A DNA stretch of 64,000 nt from an uncultured Spartobacteria bacterium (GTDB lineage Bacteria; Verrucomicrobiota; Verrucomicrobiia; Chthoniobacterales; Chthoniobacteraceae): NCBI GenBank assembly GCA_903919125.1, contig CAIXGS010000009.1, positions 31,002-95,001 on the forward strand. Direction: 5' to 3'. The position numbers and the translations under genes were made by a program. Below, piece after piece: positions 54,959 to 62,695 of the stretch (position 1 is its first letter; every line of letters starts with the position of its first letter). Below the pieces are notes generated by a model. That model saw only the letters and a program-made list of their open reading frames with translations. It was not told the origin of the DNA and did no database searches.

Positions 54959-55615
54959 ATGCCCGAAAACTTCACTAACCCGCTTCACCATTCTGGCGTC
55001 GTAGCCGTACTTGTGATCGATGCCGCGGAGGATGCGGTTCCGACGGCCCGCGCCTTGTTGGAGGGCGGCATCAAATCTATTGAACTCACTCTGCGCACGC
55101 CCGTTGCGATGGAGGGGCTGCGTCGGATTCTTGCCGAGGTGCCGGAGGTTACCGTGGGAATGGGAACCGTGCTCACTCCTGCGCAGGTCCATGAAGTGCG
55201 GAGCGCGGGCGCCGCCTTTGGGGTGTCGCCGGGGATGAATCCTCGAGTAGTCGCCGAAGCTAGGCACATCGGACTACCCTTTGCACCAGGGGTTTGTACG
55301 CCGAGCGACATTGAACTTGCGTTGGAGCAAGAGTGTCGGATTTTGAAGTTTTTCCCGGCGCAAGCGAGCGGTGGGTTGGCCTATTTGCGCAGCGTGGCCG
55401 CTCCCTTTTTGCACTTGGGTGTCAAGTTTATCCCACTGGGCGGCATTGATATAGAAGAGGCAGGAGCGTTCTTAAGAGAGCCCTGCGTGCAGGCGTTGGG
55501 CGGCTCTTGGCTGGCGCCTCGCGCGTGGATTTCACGCAAAGACTGGGCCGGAATCACGGCCAACGCAAAAGCGGCAACAGCCCTTGTGGCGCGTATCAGA
55601 GGAGGATTATCGTGA
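54959..55615 (+). CDS. eda: KDPG/KHG aldolase
   Basis: 218 residues from the ATG at 54959. Class I aldolase barrel: Glu42 in IKSIELTLRTP, GMGTVLTPAQV, FGVSPGMNP, PGVCTPSDIELALE, and the Schiff-base Lys130 in CRILKFFPAQASGG. It splits 2-keto-3-deoxy-6-phosphogluconate into pyruvate and glyceraldehyde-3-phosphate. Its stop overlaps the kdgK start (GTGA). With kdgK it forms the lower part of hexuronate degradation. No edd is visible, so the classical Entner-Doudoroff route from zwf is not shown here. Confidence 0.94.
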   Translation: MPENFTNPLHHSGVVAVLVIDAAEDAVPTARALLEGGIKSIELTLRTPVAMEGLRRILAEVPEVTVGMGTVLTPAQVHEVRSAGAAFGVSPGMNPRVVAEARHIGLPFAPGVCTPSDIELALEQECRILKFFPAQASGGLAYLRSVAAPFLHLGVKFIPLGGIDIEEAGAFLREPCVQALGGSWLAPRAWISRKDWAGITANAKAATALVARIRGGLS

Positions 55616-56661
55616 GTAGAATTGTGACGTTTGGGGAGATTATGGGGCGACTTTCCACCCCAGGTTTCAAGCGCTTCGCACAGGCGATGCCGGGTAATTT
55701 GGATGTCATTTTCGCGGGCGCAGAGGCTTCCATTGCCGGTTCGATCGCACTTTTAAGTGGCAATGCTTCCTTTGTCACCGCCTTACCGACCCATCCCATC
55801 GCCGACGCCTGCGTGGCGAGTTTGCGTTCGATTGGGGTCGATACGCGCCACATTCTGCGTACCCCCGAAGGCCGTCTGGGTTTGTATTTCCTCGAAACCG
55901 GCACCAACCAACGTCCCGCTAACGTCATCTACGATCGCGAAGGCTCTTCCATCGCAATCACGCCGCCGCAAGCCTACGACTGGGGAACCATCCTAGAAGG
56001 CGCCGATTGGCTCGTGGTGTCCGGGATCACCCCTGCCCTGTCCCGTAACGCGGCCAATGTCACCTTCAGTGCGATGCAAACTGCCTCACAGAAGGGCGTG
56101 CGAGTCCTTCTCGACGTGAATTATCGCAGTAAACTTTGGAATTGGGAGCCGCCCGTTCCCCCACGCGAACTAGCTACACGGACACTCAAGGAAATGCTTC
56201 CCTTAGTAGACCTGTTCGTCGGGGGCCGCGAAGATTTGGAAGCGCTACGGGGTGCTCAGACCAGCGTGTCGCTGGAAGAGCTCGTCTTGGAATTCGCGCG
56301 GGATTTTCCGCGAGTCCAACACGTCGCAATGAGTTTGCGGGAGAGTGTCTCCGCCTCGCACAACAATTTCGGGGGAATGCTTTTCGACAAGGCCTCCCAC
56401 ACTTTCCACTATGCGCCCCACAAGGAGCGTTTTTACCCCATAACCCACATTGTCGACCGACTCGGAACCGGCGACGCCTTCACCGCAGGACTCCTCCACG
56501 CCCTTACCTCACCGGACATCGCCGCGCCGCAAACCGCCATTGCCTTCGCCACCGCCGCCGGTTGTCTCGCGCATTCTATCGAAGGCGATTGCAACTTCAG
56601 CACCCGCTCAGAAGTCGAGGCGCTCATGAACGGCGATTCCGCAGGACGCATCCGGCGATAA
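55612..56661 (+). CDS. kdgK: 2-keto-3-deoxygluconate kinase (PfkB family)
   Basis: 349 residues starting GTG at 55612, with the best ribosome-binding site seen in this region (GGAGG at 55601-55605). PfkB signatures: VTFGEIMGRLSTPG at the N-terminus, an early Gly-rich segment FAGAEASIAGSIALLSG, and the catalytic anion hole RLGTGDAFTAGLLHALTS. The central VRVLLDVNYRSKLWNWEPP is typical of KDG kinases. It phosphorylates 2-keto-3-deoxygluconate to KDPG, the substrate of the co-transcribed aldolase. Assignment is by family plus operon context. Confidence 0.88.
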   Translation: MSRIVTFGEIMGRLSTPGFKRFAQAMPGNLDVIFAGAEASIAGSIALLSGNASFVTALPTHPIADACVASLRSIGVDTRHILRTPEGRLGLYFLETGTNQRPANVIYDREGSSIAITPPQAYDWGTILEGADWLVVSGITPALSRNAANVTFSAMQTASQKGVRVLLDVNYRSKLWNWEPPVPPRELATRTLKEMLPLVDLFVGGREDLEALRGAQTSVSLEELVLEFARDFPRVQHVAMSLRESVSASHNNFGGMLFDKASHTFHYAPHKERFYPITHIVDRLGTGDAFTAGLLHALTSPDIAAPQTAIAFATAAGCLAHSIEGDCNFSTRSEVEALMNGDSAGRIRR

Positions 56662-56696
56662 TCTGCAATCCAGCCATTCGGGCTGAAATCTATTCC

Positions 56697-58484
56697 ATGC
56701 CTACATGGCTTCCCTCGCTCCCGAATCCAGCGCAAAGCTGTTGCATTCTGGATACGACCTTTGGTGACGGCGTCCGCTTTCTAAAATTGTGGCATCATTG
56801 GCTTTCCAATCCGCAACATACTGGATTGCTATATTTTATAGGTCTCCACGATTCATTAGAGCCAGATTCCCTGCGCGAAATCTCTCCGGACTTACCGGCG
56901 CACCTCGCTCCCCTCGCCGCGCAATTATTAGCCCAATGGCCTCTGCCCGTTCCAGGGCTGCATCGACTGCTGCTGGATAATGGCCGAATAACGCTCACCC
57001 TCGCTCTTTCTAAATCCGCTCAACCGCCACCCTTGGAGTGGCTCGTCGCGGTCTGCGACTTCGTTTGGATCCCCGATGACGCCAAGAGTCCCCTGCCCAA
57101 CGCGGCCCATCTCGCGCGCCTGAGCAAGCCCGGGACCACTCTCTATTCCAACGCAAAAGACCCATCCACCCGCGCAGTCTTCGAACGCGCACTCATCGGC
57201 GCCGGGTTCGCTGTGCAAAACAGTCCCAGTGAGACAGCGCCCCTCACCGCCACGTTTCGCGCCGCGCACTCGAGACTCACCTTTCATCAACAGACACCGC
57301 AAACACGAGCCGCTATTGTGATTGGAGCGGGTCTCGCAGGGAGTTCTGCGGCGCTCAGTCTTGCAAAACGCGGCTGGGAAGTCACTGTTCTGGAACGGCA
57401 TGCGCTTCCAGCCCAAGGCGCTTCCGGCAACCTCGCCGGCGTTCTCTCCCCGATGCTATCCAAGGACGACGGTTTGGCCGCGCGTCTGGCTCGGGCTAGT
57501 TTCCTGCACATCCTCGCCGAACTGAGAGATCTTGAATCCACACAGAAGCCCGGACTCTGGGATCCTTGCGGCAAACTACAACTCGCGCGGACTCTGAAAG
57601 AAGACGCTTTGTTTCAGGAAATCGTCGAACGGCACGCTTATCCCAAGGGGTACGTGCAGTATCTTTCGCGTGAAGAAGCGGCGGCCGATTTGGGACATGC
57701 AGTCCATGCGGGCGGTTGGCTATTTCCAGAAGGCGGTTGGGTGGATCCCGCCGCGCTGTGCGAAGCGAGGTTGCACGCGGCCTCTAACGCGTTGGTCCGA
57801 ACCCACTGCGGTGTGCTGGAAATTACTTATGCCGAGCAAAGATGGACGGCGAAAGATTCGGAGGGCAACGTGTTGGGATCTGCGCCGGTCCTGATTCTCG
57901 CCAACGCTTTTGAGGCCGCACATTTCGCCCCCACCCGATCGCTCCATTTCAAAAAGGTGCGCGGCCAAGTCACGCATTTGCCTGCCGAGAGCCTCCCCCC
58001 GCTCAAACGCGTCCTGACCCGGGATGGTTACCTTACGCCTCCTATTAACGGAGTTTGCTCTTTGGGGGCGACCTACGACTTCGACGACGACCGCACTGAA
58101 GTCGACGTCGCGAGTCATCATGCAAACGTGGCGCGCCTGCCCGAACTCCTTGCCGGATTTACTCCATCCCTCGCCCCAGACTCTCTAAACGGGCGCGTCG
58201 GCTTCCGCTCCCTCACGGCCGACCGACTGCCCATGATCGGTGCGCTACCAGACTTTGCAGGAGCGACCGGCGCAGAAACGCTACCCCGCATCCCGCGTCT
58301 TCCGGGCCTTTATGCGGTGCTTAGCCTAGGCTCGAGGGGGCTGCTGTGGTCGGCGCTAGCCGGCGAAATTCTCGCGACAATGCTCACCGGCGAACCCGCG
58401 CCCTTAAGTGGCGATTTGCTTCACGCTGTGGATCCTGCGCGCTTCTTGCTGCGCCAGACGAAGAAGAGATTTCCGCTTCTTTAA
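56697..58484 (+). CDS. mnmC: MnmC-like tRNA-modification protein with degenerate methyltransferase half
   Basis: 595 residues from the ATG at 56697. Residues 1-200 follow the layout of the MnmC methyltransferase domain (LAPLAAQLLAQWPLPVPGLH, RLSKPGTTLYSNAK, FERALIGAGF). However, the SAM-binding ExGFGxGLNFL reads DTTFGDGVRFL, and the catalytic LDGFAPAKNP block reads VWIPDDAKSPLPN. Residues 205-595 are an intact FAD-dependent oxidoreductase (AAIVIGAGLAGSSAALSLAK, GASGNLAGVLSPMLS). In E. coli the oxidase half removes carboxymethyl from cmnm5s2U34 and the methylase finishes mnm5s2U. Here the first step may remain. It is 35 bp after kdgK and functionally unrelated to it. Confidence 0.78.
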   Translation: MPTWLPSLPNPAQSCCILDTTFGDGVRFLKLWHHWLSNPQHTGLLYFIGLHDSLEPDSLREISPDLPAHLAPLAAQLLAQWPLPVPGLHRLLLDNGRITLTLALSKSAQPPPLEWLVAVCDFVWIPDDAKSPLPNAAHLARLSKPGTTLYSNAKDPSTRAVFERALIGAGFAVQNSPSETAPLTATFRAAHSRLTFHQQTPQTRAAIVIGAGLAGSSAALSLAKRGWEVTVLERHALPAQGASGNLAGVLSPMLSKDDGLAARLARASFLHILAELRDLESTQKPGLWDPCGKLQLARTLKEDALFQEIVERHAYPKGYVQYLSREEAAADLGHAVHAGGWLFPEGGWVDPAALCEARLHAASNALVRTHCGVLEITYAEQRWTAKDSEGNVLGSAPVLILANAFEAAHFAPTRSLHFKKVRGQVTHLPAESLPPLKRVLTRDGYLTPPINGVCSLGATYDFDDDRTEVDVASHHANVARLPELLAGFTPSLAPDSLNGRVGFRSLTADRLPMIGALPDFAGATGAETLPRIPRLPGLYAVLSLGSRGLLWSALAGEILATMLTGEPAPLSGDLLHAVDPARFLLRQTKKRFPLL

Positions 58485-58509
58485 AATTGGAATCCGTTTT
58501 AAGGCCGAG

Positions 58510-58529
58510 GCACTTTTACGCTAAAGTGC
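58510..58529. promoter_or_regulatory. Candidate VapB operator
   Basis: GCACTTT (58510-58516) and AAAGTGC (58523-58529) form a perfect inverted repeat with a 6-bp spacer, four bases before the antitoxin's ATG. This is the expected place for antitoxin autoregulation. Confidence 0.45.
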
Positions 58530-58533
58530 TCCC

Positions 58534-58833
58534 ATGCGCATCACTCTCGAGCTCCCCGACCCGCTCTTTCGTGAAGTCAAAGCTCGCGCCGCCCAGTCCG
58601 GACTCAAACTCAAAGAACTTCTCACCCGCTACATCGAGGCCGGCCTGAAGGTACCCGAAGCGCAATCGGTAACACCGCGCCCCAAACGCGCGCCTCTCCC
58701 AGTCCTCTTTGAGAAGACGCCGGGCGGATCGACCTCTCCAGCTTTAACGAACGCCGAGCTCTATGCGATCCTAGAAAAGGAAGACATCGAACAATTAAGA
58801 CGCTCCTGGGGCATGACCGACGAGACTCCATGA
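58534..58833 (+). CDS. VapB-like antitoxin
   Basis: 99 residues. The N-terminal strand-helix-helix, MRITLELPDPLFREVKARAA followed by QSGLKLKELLTRYIEAGL, is a ribbon-helix-helix DNA-binding fold. The C-terminal part (ALTNAELYAILEKEDIEQLR) would bind the toxin. It overlaps the toxin gene by 4 bp (ATGA), and a palindrome lies just upstream. Confidence 0.82.
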   Translation: MRITLELPDPLFREVKARAAQSGLKLKELLTRYIEAGLKVPEAQSVTPRPKRAPLPVLFEKTPGGSTSPALTNAELYAILEKEDIEQLRRSWGMTDETP

Positions 58834-59258
58834 GCGATCTTCTCGATGTCAATGTGTGGCTCGCGCTAACGGATGCTCGCCATGTTCATCACTTGGCAGC
58901 GCTTGACTACTGGGAGAATCAGGCTGCCGAGGTCATTGTTTTTTGTCGGGTCACCATGCTCGGGTTTCTGCGCCTGATCACTCAGAGTCGTATGGCCAAC
59001 CCGCCATTGACCTCCGAGCGTGCTTGGGAGGCGTACCACGATTACATTCAAAAAACGGGCGTGGGTTTTCTTCAGGAGCCCGTTGGCTTGGACGAAAAAC
59101 TGTCCGCTTTTTCCACTCAACCCTCTTTTCGGCACCGCCTTTGGACGGACGCGTATGTCGCTGCCCTCGCTGTCGCCTCGGGCTGCCGCCTAGTTTCCTT
59201 GGACTCCGATTTTCAAACATTCAAAGGCCTCAACTTTCTCCAGTTGACTCCGGTTTAA
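58830..59258 (+). CDS. VapC-type PIN-domain toxin
   Basis: 142 residues. PIN-domain acidic residues are visible: Asp6 in LLDVNVWLALTD, Asp in LWTDAYVAALAVA and the Asp pair in LVSLDSDFQTF. The subfamily with LDVNVWLAL and HRLWTDAYVAALA is frequent in PVC genomes and usually pairs with an RHH antitoxin like the one upstream. Expected activity is site-specific RNA cleavage. The fold is the same as the 9820 toxin, but the sequence belongs to a different subgroup. It ends 180 bp before the helicase module. Confidence 0.9.
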   Translation: MSDLLDVNVWLALTDARHVHHLAALDYWENQAAEVIVFCRVTMLGFLRLITQSRMANPPLTSERAWEAYHDYIQKTGVGFLQEPVGLDEKLSAFSTQPSFRHRLWTDAYVAALAVASGCRLVSLDSDFQTFKGLNFLQLTPV

Positions 59259-59438
59259 GCCGTGCGTTCGCCCCCCCACGCGACTATGGGTTCCCGTTCA
59301 GTTATGTGAGCCAGTTCCTCGCTGGGACGAAGTCGAAGAGGTATGCCGACTTAAGAGCTGCCCTTTTACCTTCCTCTGCAACTTACGGCTGATATCATCC
59401 AGAGGAGGGCATCCCCTTGCCACGAACTCTGCCTCGAG

Positions 59439-61844
59439 ATGATCGTCTACCTCGCTAATAAAACCAAGTTTCGGGACGATGTCCTCTCTAACCGAATTGA
59501 AGAGATCGTTCACAACTCATTCCAAAGCGCTCTAGGCAAGTCGGTTGGATCCAGTGAATTGGCTTCTTGGAGAAATTCGCTCAACCACATGGATAAGGTG
59601 TTGGAGGATTTGGAAATCCCGAACAACACTGGAGTAGCGATTGAGTTTAATATCCCGCAAACGGCGAAACGGGTTGATTTTATTCTCACCGGTACTGGTA
59701 AGGATGGCCAGCGTACGGCGGTGATTATCGAGCTAAAGCAATGGCAGAAAGCCGAAGCGACAGCCAAGGATGCCATCGTCAGCACCTTTGTCGGTGGACG
59801 CGAGCGGGAGGTGAATCACCCGTCCTATCAAGCGTGGTCCTACGCCATGCTGATTGAGGACTTTAATGAAACGGTCCGCCGAGACCCGATTCATCTTCAT
59901 CCCTGCGCCTATCTGCACAACTGCGAATCCGGATCCGTAATCCACGCGCCATTCTACGCCGAGCACACGAAACTCGCCCCCGCTTTCCTACGCGACGATG
60001 CGAAGAAACTGCGTGAGTTCATCAAGTCCCACGTCAAATACGGTGACGACGGAGAGACGATGTATCGGATCCGCGACGGCAAAATTCGCCCGTCCAAAGG
60101 ACTGGCAGATCACCTAGCTTCGCTCATTCAGGGGAACCGCGAGTTCTACCTAATCGACGAGCAGAAGATCGTCTACGAAACCGCGTTGCATCTTGCCACC
60201 TCATCGACGCCAAAAAACAAGAACGTTCTCATCGTCAATGGCGGCCCAGGTACCGGCAAGACGGTGCTCGCCATCAATCTGCTCGTCGAGATGACCAACC
60301 GAGACGTGGCGGCACAATATGTTACCAAGAACAGTGCACCCCGCGCCGTCTACGAGGCTAAACTTACCGGCATCCTCAAAAAAACCCGCATCTCCAATCT
60401 TTTCGTGGGCTCCGGGTCCTTCATGAAGACTCCCGCCAATACCTTCGGTGGTCTCATCGTCGATGAAGCTCACAGGCTCAACGAAAAATCAGGTTTTTAC
60501 GGAACTGATGGCGAGAACCAGATTAAGGAACTCATTGACGCCGCTGCCTTCACTGTGTTTTTCCTCGATGAAGACCAGCGGATCCATTGGAAAGATATCG
60601 GAGAGCGATCCCAAATCCGCAAATGGGCGGAATCCCTCGGGGCGACCATAACGGAAATGGATCTTGTCTCGCAGTTCCGCTGCAATGGATCGGATGGTTA
60701 TCTCGCTTGGATCGATCGGGTGCTTCAACTTAGAGAAACAGCCAATACCACGCTCGAAGGTGCGAACTATGAGTTTAAGGTCTGCCGCGACGCCAACGAG
60801 CTAAAGGCACTCATTCACCAGCGGAACCGCCTCAATAACAAGGCCCGCATGGTGGCCGGCTATTGCTGGGACTGGGTCAGCCGCAAAACGGAGTCCAACC
60901 CTGTCCCAAAGGACTACGACATCCAGCTCGACGACGGCGACTTCAAGGCGAAGTGGAACCTGCACGAAGACGGCTCGCTTTGGATCGTGAAACCAGACTC
61001 CGTGCACGAAGTCGGCTGCATTCACACCTGCCAAGGACTTGAGCTCGACTACGTGGGCGTGATCATCGGCCCGGATCTCGTGGTCCGCGATGGTGTCGTC
61101 GTCACCGATGGTGCCAAGCGATCGCGCGGGGATTCCTCCATCAAGGGGTACAAGGGCCTACTCAAGACTGCTCGGGCCGAAGCTCAGCAAAAAGCCGATC
61201 TCCTCATTAAGAACACCTACCGCACCCTGATGACCCGAGGAACAAAGGGCTGTTACGTTTATTCCACTGATCCTGAGACCAACATCTATCTCCAAACACA
61301 AGGAGTAGGTGCCCTTCTGCCTGAATTTAAAGAACCCGAAATCATCCTCGTGCCGCCTGAACTCCCATTCCGAATCCTCAGTGATGATGAACGCCCCGCA
61401 TCTCGCAATGCCGTCCCTCTGTTGGATCTTAAAGTAGCTGCTGGAGACTTCAGTGCCAAACAATGGCTTGCCGATTGTCGGTGGGTTGAACTTCCCGAGC
61501 CCTTCGTGGCCAAAGTGGGCTACTTTGTTGCTCAAGTGATTGGTGAATCGATGAATCGCCGAATTCCCAATGGCTCCTGGTGCCTTTTTCGCGAACCGGC
61601 TGGGGGAACGCGCGAGGGCAAGGTGGTACTGGTAGAAAGTCGTGACGTTCAGGATCCTGACACTGGGCGATACACGGTCAAACGCTACTCAAGTGAAAAG
61701 CAAGTAACGCCAGAAGGATGGCAGCACCAGCGTATCACCCTCTCACCTGATAGTGACCGGTCAGGCTACTTCCCGATAATCATTACCAACTCCGAGACAT
61801 CCGAGCTCAGGGTTCTTGGTGAACTTGTTGCAACGATAGGTTAG
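59439..61844 (+). CDS. Predicted nuclease-DUF2075 helicase with C-terminal S24 (LexA-like) peptidase domain
   Basis: 801 residues in three parts. (1) Residues about 15-200: possible PD-(D/E)XK nuclease, with Asp80 in KRVDFIL and Glu98-x-Lys100 in AVIIELKQW. (2) Residues about 240-615: DUF2075/Schlafen-group-3-like superfamily 1 helicase, with Walker A NGGPGTGKTVLAI, Walker B GLIVDEAHRL, motif III FFLDEDQRIHW, QFRCNGSDGYLAW, IHTCQGLELDYVGVIIGPDL and NTYRTLMTRGTKGCYVY. (3) Residues about 655-800: S24/LexA/UmuD-like domain with Ala668-Gly669 (LKVAAGDFSA) as a possible self-cleavage site, nucleophile Ser704 in VIGESMNRRIPNGSW, and general base Lys748 in RYTVKRY. The cleavage-to-Ser spacing is close to that of LexA. 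I see no LexA-like palindrome upstream. Confidence 0.8.
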   Translation: MIVYLANKTKFRDDVLSNRIEEIVHNSFQSALGKSVGSSELASWRNSLNHMDKVLEDLEIPNNTGVAIEFNIPQTAKRVDFILTGTGKDGQRTAVIIELKQWQKAEATAKDAIVSTFVGGREREVNHPSYQAWSYAMLIEDFNETVRRDPIHLHPCAYLHNCESGSVIHAPFYAEHTKLAPAFLRDDAKKLREFIKSHVKYGDDGETMYRIRDGKIRPSKGLADHLASLIQGNREFYLIDEQKIVYETALHLATSSTPKNKNVLIVNGGPGTGKTVLAINLLVEMTNRDVAAQYVTKNSAPRAVYEAKLTGILKKTRISNLFVGSGSFMKTPANTFGGLIVDEAHRLNEKSGFYGTDGENQIKELIDAAAFTVFFLDEDQRIHWKDIGERSQIRKWAESLGATITEMDLVSQFRCNGSDGYLAWIDRVLQLRETANTTLEGANYEFKVCRDANELKALIHQRNRLNNKARMVAGYCWDWVSRKTESNPVPKDYDIQLDDGDFKAKWNLHEDGSLWIVKPDSVHEVGCIHTCQGLELDYVGVIIGPDLVVRDGVVVTDGAKRSRGDSSIKGYKGLLKTARAEAQQKADLLIKNTYRTLMTRGTKGCYVYSTDPETNIYLQTQGVGALLPEFKEPEIILVPPELPFRILSDDERPASRNAVPLLDLKVAAGDFSAKQWLADCRWVELPEPFVAKVGYFVAQVIGESMNRRIPNGSWCLFREPAGGTREGKVVLVESRDVQDPDTGRYTVKRYSSEKQVTPEGWQHQRITLSPDSDRSGYFPIIITNSETSELRVLGELVATIG

Positions 61845-61951
61845 TACGAAAATCATGACGCAACAATAACGTCCAGGGTCGATCATCGGACATTTCTGAA
61901 AGTGTCTTCGTCCTTGAACCATGCGCCGTTTGTTTAAAGGATGGCCATACC

Positions 61952-62695
61952 ATGCCACTTCACTCTGACACCCAAAAATTAATTCAGAAGGTGGAGAAAC
62001 TTTCAGGGCGACTGGTTCATGTGAGCGAAGACCAAGAATTGAAGGTCATGGCAACAATCACGCCGGCTCGAGGGATTGCTCCCGCCCATTTCCTTCGCTA
62101 TCGACCGGATACTCGGTCTGTCGATTACTTAGTGGCTTATCAACTTGGCTTCCTGACGAGACTCTTTTCCTGTCCGGCAGAGGAGCGTTGGGAGGTTGTT
62201 GCCACTAGGGAAGAGCAGCAGAGAGGAATCGAGGCGATGGGAATGACGGACTTTGCTACGGACATCGCGCAAAGTATGCTTGATCAGATCGTGATTCAGA
62301 TGAGGTCGTTTTCCGTTGGAACGAGGGTAGATGACTGGATTTGGAAAAACCTGCCGGATCTGTGGACGCAACAGGAGCACGCCATCCTCTCACAATTGGC
62401 AGAGAACGAACAAGCACTGGCACCTGCGGTGCGAAAGCGGTTTCCCAAGCAGCTAATCGACGCGAACTCGGTGATGAACGCGGCCTATGCCGTGGCGTGG
62501 GGTGAGGTGTTGGGTGAACCTCGCTATACCATTCCATTTAAAGCGTTGGGCTACGGCGCGAAGGCTAATGAATTGCTGGAGATTTTGAAAGAAACGCCCG
62601 ATGATCCGCGCGCCGACCGGGAACTGATCGAGCGATGGGCTAAATGCCTAGGACTTGACGGCGCATTCCATTTCGAACTCCACTCTCTCACTTAA
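61952..62695 (+). CDS. Unknown protein resembling an inactivated ImmA/IrrE peptidase
   Basis: 247 residues, cytosolic. The N-terminal 75 residues follow the course of M78 (ImmA/IrrE-like) metallopeptidases: an LSGRLVHVSEDQELK-type strand region, HFLRYRP, and then YLVAYQLGFLTRLF, which occupies the place of the zinc helix HExGHxLR. His, Glu and His are replaced by Tyr63, Gln64 and Phe67, so it could not bind zinc in the usual way. The C-terminal 150 residues are helical and unrecognised. The TPR gene starts at its last base (TAATG), indicating coupling. The family link is my inference from pattern only. Confidence 0.5.
   Translation: MPLHSDTQKLIQKVEKLSGRLVHVSEDQELKVMATITPARGIAPAHFLRYRPDTRSVDYLVAYQLGFLTRLFSCPAEERWEVVATREEQQRGIEAMGMTDFATDIAQSMLDQIVIQMRSFSVGTRVDDWIWKNLPDLWTQQEHAILSQLAENEQALAPAVRKRFPKQLIDANSVMNAAYAVAWGEVLGEPRYTIPFKALGYGAKANELLEILKETPDDPRADRELIERWAKCLGLDGAFHFELHSLT

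Noticed and set aside
56136..56696. N-terminal extension of the MnmC-like frame into kdgK
   Set aside because: Arg/Pro-rich, overlaps the end of kdgK in another frame; conserved sequence starts at the ATG at 56697.
59259..59438. LexA box upstream of the S24-helicase gene
   Set aside because: I looked for a CTGT-N8-ACAG or GAAC-N4-GTTC type palindrome and did not find one.
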